A DNA stretch of 64,000 nt. Origin: Nocardia suismassiliense (GTDB lineage: Bacteria > Actinomycetota > Actinomycetes > Mycobacteriales > Mycobacteriaceae). Below are positions 42,684-51,230 of this stretch, one piece after another. The stretch lies in NCBI RefSeq assembly GCF_900269665.1, contig NZ_LT985361.1, positions 6,158,053 through 6,222,052 of the forward strand, written 5' to 3'. Both the position numbers and the translations under genes were made by a program. The notes under the pieces are model-generated. The model was not told the DNA's origin. It was given only the letters and a program-made list of their open reading frames with translations, and ran no database searches. Every line of letters starts with the position of its first letter. Position 1 is the stretch's first letter.

Positions 42684-44213
42684 GTGAGCATCGCGACTTC
42701 CAAGGATGTGGACGCCGAGTTCCTCGACCTCCCACTGGCCGCGCTCGCCGAGGCCGCGTTGACCGCGGCGAAGGCGGCGGGCGCCCACCATGCCGATCTG
42801 CGGGTCCATCGGCTGGTCACCCAGTCGATCCGGCTGCGCGACGGGCGGGTGGAGTCGATCACCGACAACGCCGAGCTCGGCTTGGCGGTCCGGGTGATCG
42901 TCGACGGTACGTGGGGTTTCGCCTCGCACGCCGCCCTGACCCCCGCGACGGCGGTGGAGGTGGCCCGCCGCGCGGTGACCGTCGCGACGACCTTGCGCGC
43001 GCTCAACCGCGAGCGCGTCGAACTCGCCGACGAGCCGATCTACGACAACGTGCGCTGGGTCTCGGCCTACGACCTGGATCCGTTCACGGTGCCGACCGCC
43101 GACAAGGTCGATCTGCTGCAAGACTATTCGGGCCGCCTGTCCAGCGCGGACGGCGTCGACCACGTCACCGCGTCGGTGCTGCAGGTGAAAGAGCAGACCT
43201 TCTACGCCGACACCGCGGGCTCGTCCATCACCCAGCAGCGCGTCCGGCTGCACCCGCAGTTGGAGGCGACGACCGTCGACTCCTCGGCGGGCGTGTTCGA
43301 GACCATGCGCACGCTAGCGGCTCCGGTCGGCCGCGGCTGGGAGTACGTCACGGGCGCCGACGGCACCTGGGACTGGGCCGACGAACTCGCGCACATCCCG
43401 GAGTGGCTCGCCGAGAAGGTGAAGGCGCCGACGGTCACCCCCGGCCCGACCGATCTCGTGATCGACCCGACCAACCTGTGGCTGACCATCCACGAATCCA
43501 TCGGCCACGCCACCGAATACGACCGGGCCATCGGCTACGAATCCGCCTACGCGGGCACCTCGTTCGCAACACCGGACAAGCTCGGCAAGCTCCAGTACGG
43601 CACGCCGATCATGCACGTCACCGGCGACCGCACCGAGGCGCACGGCCTGGCCAGCATCGGCTACGACGACGAGGGCGTCGCCGGGCAACGCTGGGACCTG
43701 GTGCGCGACGGCATCCTGGTCGGCTACCAGCTGGACCGGGTCTTCGCGCCGCGCCTGGGCCTGGACCGCTCCAACGGCTGCTCCTACGCCGACTCCGCGC
43801 ATCACGTGCCGATCCAGCGGATGGCGAACGTCTCGCTGCAACCCGACCCCGAGCGCGACACCAGCACCGCCGAACTCATCTCCCGGGTCGACAACGGCAT
43901 CTACATCGTCGGCGACAAGTCGTGGTCGATCGATATGCAGCGCTACAACTTCCAGTTCACCGGCCAGCGCTTCTTCCGCATCCGCGACGGCAAGCTCGAC
44001 GGCCAGCTGCGCGACGTCGCCTACCAGGCCACCACCACCGACTTCTGGGGTGCCATGGAAGCCGTCGGCGGACCGTCCACCTGGCAGCTCGGCGGCGCGG
44101 CCAACTGCGGTAAGGCCCAACCCGGCCAGGTCGCGGCGGTGAGCCACGGCTGCCCGTCGGTGCTGGTGCGCGGCATCAACATTCTCAATACCCGGACGGA
44201 GGCGGGCCAATGA
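42684..44213 (+). CDS. tldD: TldD family metalloprotease
   Basis: A 509-residue zinc metalloprotease subunit that with TldE/PmbA processes peptides. The HExxxH zinc site is in LTIHESIGHATEYDRAIG. A C-terminal glycine and cysteine-containing block, AANCGKAQPGQVAAVSHGCPS, completes the family pattern. The sequence is close to M. tuberculosis Rv2315c as I recall it. The start is ambiguous: GTG at 42684 gives MSIATSKDVDAEF, matching homologue N-termini; an ATG at 42660 would add 8 residues. It overlaps the next gene by ATGA. TldD/E proteins mature microcins and degrade unfolded peptides in other bacteria. Confidence 0.9.
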   Translation: MSIATSKDVDAEFLDLPLAALAEAALTAAKAAGAHHADLRVHRLVTQSIRLRDGRVESITDNAELGLAVRVIVDGTWGFASHAALTPATAVEVARRAVTVATTLRALNRERVELADEPIYDNVRWVSAYDLDPFTVPTADKVDLLQDYSGRLSSADGVDHVTASVLQVKEQTFYADTAGSSITQQRVRLHPQLEATTVDSSAGVFETMRTLAAPVGRGWEYVTGADGTWDWADELAHIPEWLAEKVKAPTVTPGPTDLVIDPTNLWLTIHESIGHATEYDRAIGYESAYAGTSFATPDKLGKLQYGTPIMHVTGDRTEAHGLASIGYDDEGVAGQRWDLVRDGILVGYQLDRVFAPRLGLDRSNGCSYADSAHHVPIQRMANVSLQPDPERDTSTAELISRVDNGIYIVGDKSWSIDMQRYNFQFTGQRFFRIRDGKLDGQLRDVAYQATTTDFWGAMEAVGGPSTWQLGGAANCGKAQPGQVAAVSHGCPSVLVRGINILNTRTEAGQ

Positions 44214-45595
44214 CCGCGCTTATCCCTGCGGGCGAGGTCGTCGAACGCGCGCTCGCCCTGTCCCAGGCCGACGAGGCGATCGTGCTCGTCACCGATTCGC
44301 ACGACGCGTCGCTGCGCTGGGCCGGAAACTCGATGACCACCAACGGATCCTCGGTGTCGCGCGCATGGTCCGTTGTCTCGATCTTCCGCGACGAGGCCGG
44401 CGCGGCACGCGTCGGCACCATCGGCTCGACCAGCGTCGACCCGGCCGAGATCGAAGCGGTCGTACGCAAGAGCGAGGCGGCGGCACGCACCGCCGAACCC
44501 GCCCGCGACGCGATGCCGCTGCTGGATTCGGACGTGCCCGCCGACGACTGGGCCGCCGCCCCCGGCAGCACCGACATCGAGGTGTTCACCGATCTCGCCC
44601 GCGGCCTGTCCGCCGGTTTCGACGGTAGCGACCGCCTCTACGGTTTCGCCCACCACACCGTGCAGACGATCTGGCTGGGCTCCTCGACCGGTCTCCGGCG
44701 TCGCTTCGTGCAGCCCACCGGTTCGGTGGAGATCAACGGAAAACGCGGCACGGGAAGCGATCTCGCCAGCGCCTGGGTCGGCGTCGGCACCCCGGACTTC
44801 ACCGATGTCGACGTGCCGGGCCTGCTCACCGAGCTGTCCCGGCGACTGGACTGGGCCAAGCGCAAGGTCGAACTGCCCGCTGGCCGCTACGAGACCCTGC
44901 TGCCGCCCTCGGCCGTCGCCGATCTGATGATCTATATGAACTGGGAGATGGAAGGTCGTGGCGCGCACGAAGGCCACACCGCGTTCTCCCGGGCCGGCGG
45001 CACCCGAATCGGCGAGCGGCTCACCGACATTCCGCTGACGCTGTACTCCGACCCGAAGGTCGCCGGACTCGAGTACTGCCCGTTCGTCGCGACATCCTCG
45101 TCCTCCCAAGCGGTCTCGGTCTTCGATAACGGGTTGTCCGCCGACCGGGTCGACTGGGTGCGCGAGGGCGTCATCCAATCGCTGGTCTACCCGCGCGCCG
45201 CCGCCACCGAATTCGGTACCGCCCCTACGGTTCCCGGCGACAACCTGCTACTCACCGGTGGTTCCGGCGCCACGCTCGACGAGATGATCGCGCGCACCGA
45301 GCGCGGCTTGCTGCTCACCACGCTCTGGTATATCCGCGAAGTCGACCCGGCCAGTCTGCTGCTCACCGGGCTGACCCGTGACGGCGTCTACCTCGTCGAG
45401 AACGGTGCAGTAACCGCGGCGGTCAACAACTTCCGGTTCAACGAGAGTCCGCTGGATCTGCTGCGCCGGGTCACCGAAGCGGGCGCCACCGAGGTCACGC
45501 TGCCGCGCGAGTGGAAGGACTGGTTCACCCGAACGGCCATGCCGCCCTTGCGAATTCCGGACTTCCACATGTCCTCGGTCAGTCAGGCCACCTGA
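44210..45595 (+). CDS. TldE/PmbA-like metalloprotease partner
   Basis: A 461-residue protein of the TldD/PmbA family without an HExxxH motif, as expected for the non-catalytic TldE/PmbA subunit. The conserved segments are ETLLPPSAVADLMIYMNWEM, SSSSQAVSVFDNG and the glycine-rich LLTGGSGATLDEMIARTERGLLLTTLWYIREVDP. It is translationally coupled to tldD (ATGA overlap) and should form a heterodimer with it. Its mycobacterial counterpart is the gene next to Rv2315c. Confidence 0.88.
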   Translation: MTALIPAGEVVERALALSQADEAIVLVTDSHDASLRWAGNSMTTNGSSVSRAWSVVSIFRDEAGAARVGTIGSTSVDPAEIEAVVRKSEAAARTAEPARDAMPLLDSDVPADDWAAAPGSTDIEVFTDLARGLSAGFDGSDRLYGFAHHTVQTIWLGSSTGLRRRFVQPTGSVEINGKRGTGSDLASAWVGVGTPDFTDVDVPGLLTELSRRLDWAKRKVELPAGRYETLLPPSAVADLMIYMNWEMEGRGAHEGHTAFSRAGGTRIGERLTDIPLTLYSDPKVAGLEYCPFVATSSSSQAVSVFDNGLSADRVDWVREGVIQSLVYPRAAATEFGTAPTVPGDNLLLTGGSGATLDEMIARTERGLLLTTLWYIREVDPASLLLTGLTRDGVYLVENGAVTAAVNNFRFNESPLDLLRRVTEAGATEVTLPREWKDWFTRTAMPPLRIPDFHMSSVSQAT

Positions 45596-45678
45596 CTCGG
45601 GTGCCGACGAGGAGAGTCATCTGGTCGCTGAGGATCCCGCGCAGCAGCCATTCGACTCTCCTCGGTTTCCGCGAATGA

Positions 45679-46062
45679 TCAACCGGGGAAGGTGATCTCG
45701 ACGGCGACGGTGCCCTTCTTGCCGCGGCGCAGATTGCTGCCGAGGATGGTGATCGGACCCATCAGCCAGTACTTGCGCATGAGCAACTTGCGCACGCGAT
45801 CGGTGCCGTCCTGGTCGAGGATGCGCCCGGTGCCCGTGACCACCTCGCCGTGCGGCTTGCCGCGCACGTTGCACGGCTGCACGGTGACGTCGGGGTTGCG
45901 GCGCAGGCGCTTCACCTTCCAGCTGTCGGTGACCGTCCAGACGTAGAGCTTGTCGCCGTCGGCGACCGCCCACACCGGCGTGCCGACCGGCGTGCCGTCC
46001 TTGCGGAACGTGGTCAGCAGAACGTAATCGGATGTGCCGACGGCTCCGAGCGTGTTGGTCAT
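45679..46062 (-). CDS. PPOX-class, probably F420-dependent, small oxidoreductase
   Basis: A 127-residue split-barrel flavin/deazaflavin-binding protein. The motif LLTTFRKDGTPVGTPVWAV and the strand SWKVKRLRRNPDVTVQPC are typical of the PPOX class family that in actinobacteria often uses F420. The substrate is unknown. A close paralogue is encoded at 49135-49521 in the same orientation. It is downstream of the PadR gene by 18 bp and so may be co-transcribed with it. Confidence 0.82.
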   Translation of the reverse strand: MTNTLGAVGTSDYVLLTTFRKDGTPVGTPVWAVADGDKLYVWTVTDSWKVKRLRRNPDVTVQPCNVRGKPHGEVVTGTGRILDQDGTDRVRKLLMRKYWLMGPITILGSNLRRGKKGTVAVEITFPG

Positions 46063-46080
46063 GCACGCAGCGTAGGCGTT

Positions 46081-46629
46081 CTATTCGGACATTCGGTATT
46101 CGCCTGCTTCGAGGCGAGCCACCACGCCGTCGGTCCAGCCCGTGAGGTTGCCGAAGACGCTGCTCCACAGTTCGAGCAGGTCCGTCGCGTGCGGCGGCTC
46201 GCCGCGGCCGGGGAAGTCGGGGATCATCTCGAGCAGGCCGACGCGGACCTCCTCGCTGCGGCGGCGCTGTTCGCGCAACTTCTCGATGACGTGCGCGCGG
46301 GGCAGCGCGTCCATGAACGCGATGCCCGCGCCGAGTTCCTCCATGTCAATGCTGACCAACGCCTCGTCCATCAGCTTGCGGAACTCGGCTTCGCCCTCGT
46401 CGGTCAGCTGGAACAGCGTGCGGCCCGGGCCTTGGCTGCTGCCCTCGGTGCCGTAGGCGCTCAGTTTGCCTTCCTGAGTCAGCTGTTTCAGCGCGTGGTA
46501 GATCGAGCCCGGCTTCACGTTCGTCCACGTTTCCGCACGCCACGACAGCAATTCGCGCCGCACGGCGTAGCCGTAGGTGGGCTGACGCAGGCGCATCACC
46601 CCCAGCACCAACAGGCGCACAGCCGACAT
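46081..46629 (-). CDS. PadR family transcriptional regulator
   Basis: A 182-residue regulator. The winged helix domain is MSAVRLLVLGVMRLRQPTYGYAVRREL followed by VKPGSIYHALKQLTQEGKL and the wing GRTLFQLTDEGEAEF. The C-terminal helices form the dimer domain. It is divergent from the glyoxalase-like gene, and two near-identical palindromes lie in the shared region, so it very likely represses both genes, relieved by a small aromatic or toxic ligand as in other PadR proteins. Confidence 0.92.
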   Translation of the reverse strand: MSAVRLLVLGVMRLRQPTYGYAVRRELLSWRAETWTNVKPGSIYHALKQLTQEGKLSAYGTEGSSQGPGRTLFQLTDEGEAEFRKLMDEALVSIDMEELGAGIAFMDALPRAHVIEKLREQRRRSEEVRVGLLEMIPDFPGRGEPPHATDLLELWSSVFGNLTGWTDGVVARLEAGEYRMSE

Positions 46630-46663
46630 CGGCGACCTCCTTCAGATAGGAAATTTCTACAGT

Positions 46664-46720
46664 AGTCAAACTTGACTTCTGGATCGCGACCGCCCTACCC
46701 TTTGCTAGTCAAAATTGATT
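46664..46720. promoter_or_regulatory. Two PadR-type operators
   Basis: AGTCAA-AC-TTGACT at 46664-46677 and AGTCAA-AA-TTGATT at 46707-46720, 43 bases apart centre to centre, between the divergent PadR and glyoxalase genes. Both are preceded by T or GT and are AT-rich against a GC-rich background. Confidence 0.75.
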
Positions 46721-46744
46721 ACCGCAGGTAGTGGGAGGCTTTTC

Positions 46745-47467
46745 ATGGGCGACACGGCAGTACCGGTGATGTGGGGCGGCAACTTGACCGAGACGCTCGC
46801 GTTCTATCAGGCCTTGGGATACAAGGTGACCTGCGAGCAGACCAGCCCTTACGCCTTCGGTGCGGTGGAACGCAACGGCTACGGCTTGAACTTCTACCGC
46901 GACCCGAAAGACACACGAAGCGCGGAAGACATCGAGGCGGCGGGCTGCCTGGTCATGGTCGACGAGGTAGCACCCCTGCACAAGCAGTTCAGCGCCGCGC
47001 TCCGCGAGCATTTCGGCCGCATTCCGATCAAGGGCATACCGCACATCAGCCGATTCCGTCCCGGCCAGACGCGCTTCAGCGTCACCGATCCGAGCGGCAA
47101 CAGTGTTACCTATATCCAACGCGACGAACCCGATTTCGAGTACGGCGGATCAAGGGAACTGCAAGGGCTGCAACGAGTTCTGGATAACGCGCGGATCCTG
47201 CGATTCTCCAAGGAGGACGACGAGGCGGCCCGCAAAACACTCGAAGCCGGACTGCGCCGCTTCGCCGCCACCGCGTCGGTGCTCGACAAGGCGCACGCGT
47301 TGGCAGAGCTCACCGAATTGGCTGTGGCGATGGGCAATCCGGAACGGGCGGCCGAATTGCGTAGCGAGATAGCGGGACTCGAGTTGTCCGACGGGGAGCG
47401 CGCCGAGATCGCGGAGCATCTTCAGATCGCGGCCGACTTGGAGCAGTGGTTGGCTGACGCCGAGTAA
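46745..47467 (+). CDS. Glyoxalase/bleomycin-resistance fold protein with helical tail
   Basis: A 240-residue protein. The ATG at 46745 has GGGAGG 6 bases upstream. Residues 1-120 form one VOC/glyoxalase module (VPVMWGGNLTETLAFYQALGYKV opening, RFSVTDPSGNSVTYIQ closing). Residues 130-240 are a charged helical region with TPR-like composition and no known name. It probably binds or modifies a toxic compound and is controlled by the divergent PadR protein. Confidence 0.8.
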   Translation: MGDTAVPVMWGGNLTETLAFYQALGYKVTCEQTSPYAFGAVERNGYGLNFYRDPKDTRSAEDIEAAGCLVMVDEVAPLHKQFSAALREHFGRIPIKGIPHISRFRPGQTRFSVTDPSGNSVTYIQRDEPDFEYGGSRELQGLQRVLDNARILRFSKEDDEAARKTLEAGLRRFAATASVLDKAHALAELTELAVAMGNPERAAELRSEIAGLELSDGERAEIAEHLQIAADLEQWLADAE

Positions 47468-47479
47468 TTGAGGTCGGCG

Positions 47480-47512
47480 CCGGTGGTCGGCATGGCGCGT
47501 GCCGACCACCGG
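47480..47512. terminator. Hairpin after the glyoxalase-like gene
   Basis: CCGGTGGTCGGCA-TGGCGCG-TGCCGACCACCGG, a perfect 13-bp stem 13 bases after the stop. No T-run follows. The rest of 47513-47742 contains a direct repeat of CAGCCACCGAGGCGTC-like sequence (near 47522 and 47657) and no gene. Confidence 0.6.
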
Positions 47513-47742
47513 GTGGTATCGAGCCACCGAGGCGTCACGGCACCGGGAATGAGGTGACGGTCGACTAGAGGTGCGGCGCGGCCGTTGAGGGGTCGGGGCG
47601 TCGAGCACCTCACCATCGGGCCGTCGGACCAGCGATAGCTCGAGCCATCAGTCGTCAGCCACCGAGGCGTCGGGTCATCAATGCACTACGGCACCATGGC
47701 TGGGACTCTCGGACAGTCGAGGCGAAGGTGTTGCGCGGCTTC

Positions 47743-48510
47743 TTACCGAGCGAGGGTCAGCACCTTGGGAACATCGTCGGTGATGGCGATGGTGTGTTCG
47801 GAGTGGGCGGTGCGAGAGCCGTCGGCGGAGCGCAGGGTCCAGCCGTCGGGGTCGGTGACGACGCGGTCGGTGGTGCGGGCGAACCAGGGTTCGATGGCGA
47901 TGGTGAGGCCGGGGCGCAGGCGGTAGCCGCGGCCCGGCTTGCCCGCGTTGGGGATGTGCGGGTCCTCGTGCATGGTGCGGCCCAGACCGTGGCCGCCGAA
48001 TTCGGTGTTCACCGGGTAGCCGTAGTCGTGTGCGACGGCCGAGATCGCGGCGGAGATGTCGCCGATGCGGTTGCCCGGCAGCGCGACTGCGATGGCGGCG
48101 GCGAGGGCGTCCTCCGTTGCGCGGATCAGGCGGAGGTCTTCCGGGGCGGCCGTGCCGACCACGATGGTCGTCGCCGAGTCGGCTACCCAGCCGTCGATGC
48201 CGACGGCGAGGTCCATGGTCAGCACGTCGCCGTCGCGGAGGGCGTAATCGAACGGAAGTCCATGCAGCACAGCGTCGTTGACCGAGAGGCAGACGGTGTT
48301 GCGGAATGGGCCGCGGCCGAAGGACGGCGAGTAGTCCCAGTAGCACGACTGCGCGCCGCGCAGCCGAATCTTCTCGCGCACATGGGCTTCCAGTTCCAGC
48401 AGGTTCACGCCGACGCGGGCGCGCTCCCGTAACTCCCCCAGCACCTCGGCCACGAACTGGCCCGTCACCAGCATCCGTTCGATCTCACCCGGCGTCTTCA
48501 ACTCCACCAT
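47743..48510 (-). CDS. map: Type I methionine aminopeptidase
   Basis: A 255-residue metallopeptidase that removes initiator methionine. Metal ligands are present: the two aspartates in VLTMDLAVGIDGWVADSATT, histidine in GGHGLGRTMHEDP, glutamate in TIAIEPW and the final glutamate in HSEHTIAIT. A substrate histidine occurs in VLHGLP. ATG at 48510 is preferred over the adjacent TTG; GGGGTT lies upstream. It is a second-copy type seen in many actinobacteria (an inference, since the other copies are outside the window). Two XRE-type operators lie in its promoter, suggesting repression by the divergent regulator. Confidence 0.9.
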   Translation of the reverse strand: MVELKTPGEIERMLVTGQFVAEVLGELRERARVGVNLLELEAHVREKIRLRGAQSCYWDYSPSFGRGPFRNTVCLSVNDAVLHGLPFDYALRDGDVLTMDLAVGIDGWVADSATTIVVGTAAPEDLRLIRATEDALAAAIAVALPGNRIGDISAAISAVAHDYGYPVNTEFGGHGLGRTMHEDPHIPNAGKPGRGYRLRPGLTIAIEPWFARTTDRVVTDPDGWTLRSADGSRTAHSEHTIAITDDVPKVLTLAR

Positions 48511-48527
48511 CAACTAACCCCAATCTC

Positions 48528-48569
48528 GGTATTTTAATACCACCCTAACTCATTCGGTATTTTAATACC
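48528..48569. promoter_or_regulatory. Two operators GGTATTTTAATACC before map
   Basis: Perfect 14-bp palindromes at 48528-48541 and 48556-48569, spaced 28 bp (nearly three helical turns), 18 bases before the map start. They should allow side-by-side binding of a small regulator dimer. Confidence 0.75.
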
Positions 48570-48685
48570 AACCCGCCAGTCTTGGCCGTTGTTCCCAACC
48601 CCAGGGACCGACGCTCGCCGACTCGGGGTGTGAACATCGTTAGATGCGCATATCTACGTAGGAACATGTTTATCAGGAACCTTGC

Positions 48686-48710
48686 GGTATTTAAATACCA
48701 TCTCTACCCT
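48686..48710 (+). promoter_or_regulatory. Operator and leaderless promoter of the XRE gene
   Basis: GGTATTTAAATACC at 48686-48699 is the third copy of the palindrome seen before map. It is followed by a -10 hexamer TACCCT at 48705-48710, six bases before the ATG, and there is no Shine-Dalgarno. A protein bound at the palindrome would cover the promoter, indicating autorepression. Confidence 0.7.
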
Positions 48711-48716
48711 GTCCCC

Positions 48717-48980
48717 ATGGTCCGTCTCCCGTTGACTCCGGCTCAAATCGACGCCGGCCGCCGCCTCGGCACCGCCCTGCGCGCGGCCCGCGCCGACCGC
48801 GACCTCACCGATGTCGCCCGAGCGGCGGGCATTTCCCCGGAAACCCTCCGCAAGATCGAAACGGGCCGCCTCCCCTCCCCCGCCTTCGGCACCGTCGTCG
48901 CCCTGAGCCTCGTCCTAGATCTCCCCCTCCAAGACCTGGCCGACACCTGGCGCGCCGCCGGACTAGCCGAATCCGCCTGA
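48717..48980 (+). CDS. Small XRE-family DNA-binding regulator
   Basis: An 87-residue protein consisting of a single helix-turn-helix domain, with LGTALRAARADRDLTDVARAAGISPETLRKIETGRLPSPAFGTVVALSLVLDLP as the Cro/C1-type core. The ATG at 48717 fits the leaderless promoter; upstream in-frame codons overlap the operator and are not coding. It probably binds GGTATTTWAATACC, which occurs once at its own promoter and twice at the divergent map promoter. Confidence 0.85.
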   Translation: MVRLPLTPAQIDAGRRLGTALRAARADRDLTDVARAAGISPETLRKIETGRLPSPAFGTVVALSLVLDLPLQDLADTWRAAGLAESA

Positions 48981-49014
48981 CCCAAGTCCCGTCCCCCGAC
49001 GGGTTTCATGATCA

Positions 49015-49106
49015 ACGGGACACGGTGGCGGCGAAGTGCGAGTGAGCCCGCCCCTATGTCCCGTCGAGGCACGGTATCCAAGGGCTTACGGGACGTGGTG
49101 GCGGTA
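49015..49106. repeat. Related copy of the 72-bp repeat family
   Basis: ACGGGACACGGTGGCGG at 49016 recurs as ACGGGACGTGGTGGCGG at 49089, a 73-bp period, with CCCCTATGTCCCGTCG between them. The arrangement GGGAC - CGGTGG - CCCCTATGTCCCG - GGGACGT is the same as in the array at 14222-14625, 34 kb away. Confidence 0.5.
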
Positions 49107-49134
49107 GAACCCCGCCGTGCCACGGGGTCAAGCA

Positions 49135-49521
49135 CTACTCGCCGGGTCGCGGGGTGATGGCGAGACCAACAGAGGCCTCGGCCCCGCGAAACAGCTTGTG
49201 CGACTTGATGGCCACCGTGCCGATGACGCCGTACTTGCGGGAGACCAGGTCACGTACGCGCTGAGTTCCCTCGGCGTCCAGGATCGTCGCGGTCCCGGCG
49301 AACACCTCGTCGCCTTTCGGACGACCACGCCCATCGCACTGCTGCAACGTCACCTCGGCATTGCGCCGGATGCGCTTGACCTTCCACGTCTTCGAATTGG
49401 TCCATACGACGATCCGGTCGCCATCCGGCGCTACCCACACCGGCGTCCCCACCGGCGTGCCGTCCTTCTTATAAGTGGTCAGCAGCGCGAACCTGCTCGC
49501 CCCCAGCTCTTTCCATGTCAT
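49135..49521 (-). CDS. PPOX-class small oxidoreductase, second copy
   Basis: A 128-residue split-barrel protein closely related to the product of 45679-46062: LLTTYKKDGTPVGTPVWVAPDGDRI and TWKVKRIRRNAEVTLQQC align almost without gaps. The start is ATG at 49521 (MTWKELGASRF); the in-frame extension further upstream is arginine-rich and not coding-like. It is predicted to use F420 or FMN, substrate unknown. It stands alone. Confidence 0.82.
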   Translation of the reverse strand: MTWKELGASRFALLTTYKKDGTPVGTPVWVAPDGDRIVVWTNSKTWKVKRIRRNAEVTLQQCDGRGRPKGDEVFAGTATILDAEGTQRVRDLVSRKYGVIGTVAIKSHKLFRGAEASVGLAITPRPGE

Positions 49522-49699
49522 AGCGAAAACAGTAGGCCGCCGAGCCCGGCGCGACATCCGCCCACAGGCAGAATTCCGTCGTACGCGCGGTGACGTATCG
49601 GTGCGCCAGAAACCAGCTACAACCACGACAGTCGGAGCGGCCCAACCATCCCCGCTCTGGCGCCTGCCGACCGCCCGGATGGATGCCGCGCACCGCCGC

Positions 49700-49990
49700 C
49701 CAACTCGCTCGAGGCCACTGACCCCACTGGCCCCGCTAGCAGCCCTACTGTCGCCGGTCGCCCCACCAGCCCTGCTCGCCCGCCGCCCCGCTCGCCCGAC
49801 TCGCCCGCTGCCCCGCTCGCCCGACTCGCCCGCTCACCCCGCTAGACCCACCGGCCCTGCTCGCGCGCTGCCCCGCTCGCCCGCTGTCCCGCTCGCCCGA
49901 CTCGGCCGCTGCCCCGCTCGCCCGACTGGCCCGCTCAGCCCGCTAGCCCTGGTGGCTCTGCTCGCCACGCTGGCCCCGCTCACCGGCGGG
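49700..49990. repeat. Short-unit GC-rich array (CGCTCGCCCGAC type)
   Basis: Repeated blocks such as CCCCGCTCGCCCGACTCGCC and CCCGCTAG occur many times with a loose period near 12 or multiples of it. The array fills most of the 501-bp gap between the PPOX gene and the epoxide hydrolase stop. Reading frames through it are Arg/Pro/Ala repeats and are not genes. Confidence 0.6.
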
Positions 49991-50022
49991 GGGCGCGGAT
50001 CGGCGCACCCCACCTGCGCGAC

Positions 50023-51186
50023 TCACCCCCGATGCTTGCGGGAGAACGTCCGCACATCTTCAAGGAACAGCTTCGGCTGTTCCAAGGCCGCGAAAAGACC
50101 ACCTTCGGCGTACTCGGTGAAGTGCTCGATGTTGCCGTCCGGATTCATGACCCGACGCATCAGCGGGCTCGTATTGAACACCGCCATACCCTGCGGGACG
50201 CCGGACGGCATCGCCCAGCCCGTCCCTGAATGCGCTGTCTCCCAGAGGAACTGAGCGGCCGAGGCACCGCTACGGGTGAACCAGTAGATGCTGATGTTGG
50301 TCAGCAGGACATCGCGGTCGACCGCCTCGCCGGCGGGACGCGCCGGATCGGTCCAGACCTGGAACTTCTCAGCGATCCACGCCAATTGCGCGATAGGCGA
50401 GTCGGTCAAGGCGGCGGCGATGGCATTGGGCTGGGTCGATTGCAGCACCAGGTAACCCTTTTGCTCCGCCCATTGGGCCTGCGCTGCATGGATCTCCGCC
50501 AGTTCCTCGTCGGTCAGGCCGTCCGGAATCGGCAGCTGCTCACCGACGAGCCCGAGCGAACCTTGATCGCTGTTGACGTGCGTGGCGATCACCCGCTCCG
50601 GGTACAGCGCGGCCAGCCGCCCGGTCACCCCGGCACCCACATCCCCGCCCTGCGCGACGAACTTCTCGTATCCGAGCCGAGTCATCAACTCCGCGAACGC
50701 CTCCGTGGTCCGCGCCAACTCCCACCCGGTCGCAGCCAGCGGCGTCGAGAACCCGAACCCGGGCAGCGACGGAATCACCACATGGAACGCGTCCGCCGAA
50801 TCACCGCCGTAGGCAACAGGATCCGTCAACGGCCCGATCAGGTCGAGGAACTCGACCACCGACCCCGGGTAACCGTGCGTGATCAGCAGCGGCACCGCTC
50901 CCTCTTCCGCCGATCGCACATGAATGAAATGGATTGTCTGCCCATCGATCTCGGTCGTGAACTGGTCGTGCGCGTTCAGCTTCGCCTCCTGCGCCCGCCA
51001 GTCGAAGTCATCACGCCAATACTGCGCCAACTCCGCGAGGTAGGCGGGCGCGATGCCGCGGCGCCAATCGTTCTCGGTCCCCGGCACCGGATGCGGGATC
51101 CGAGCATGTGCCAGCCGGTCCCGCAGTTCATCGAGCTCGGCCTGCGGGATGTCGATACGGAAGGGGTGGATGTCTGTGTTCGTCAT
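50023..51186 (-). CDS. Epoxide hydrolase (EPHN-type alpha/beta hydrolase)
   Basis: A 387-residue soluble epoxide hydrolase. An N-terminal EPHN domain (HPFRIDIPQAELDELRDRLAHARIP) precedes the alpha/beta-hydrolase core. The core has HGYPGS as oxyanion region, the nucleophilic aspartate in AQGGDVGAGV and the histidine in NIEHFTEYAEGG. The start is ATG at 51186; a longer open frame upstream is not coding-like. Its promoter carries the operator GCGGAAG-N5-CTTCCGC, which is shared with the WYL regulator gene at 54819. Confidence 0.9.
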   Translation of the reverse strand: MTNTDIHPFRIDIPQAELDELRDRLAHARIPHPVPGTENDWRRGIAPAYLAELAQYWRDDFDWRAQEAKLNAHDQFTTEIDGQTIHFIHVRSAEEGAVPLLITHGYPGSVVEFLDLIGPLTDPVAYGGDSADAFHVVIPSLPGFGFSTPLAATGWELARTTEAFAELMTRLGYEKFVAQGGDVGAGVTGRLAALYPERVIATHVNSDQGSLGLVGEQLPIPDGLTDEELAEIHAAQAQWAEQKGYLVLQSTQPNAIAAALTDSPIAQLAWIAEKFQVWTDPARPAGEAVDRDVLLTNISIYWFTRSGASAAQFLWETAHSGTGWAMPSGVPQGMAVFNTSPLMRRVMNPDGNIEHFTEYAEGGLFAALEQPKLFLEDVRTFSRKHRG

Positions 51187-51205
51187 GGGAACCACCCTCG
51201 CGGGC

Positions 51206-51230
51206 ATTGCGGAAGACTTCCTTCCGCAAT
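51206..51230. promoter_or_regulatory. WYL-type operator of the epoxide hydrolase
   Basis: ATTGCGGAAG-ACTTC-CTTCCGCAAT, perfect 10-bp arms, 20 bases before the hydrolase start. The core GCGGAAG-N5-CTTCCGC is identical in half-sites and spacing to the one before the WYL regulator gene. Confidence 0.75.
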
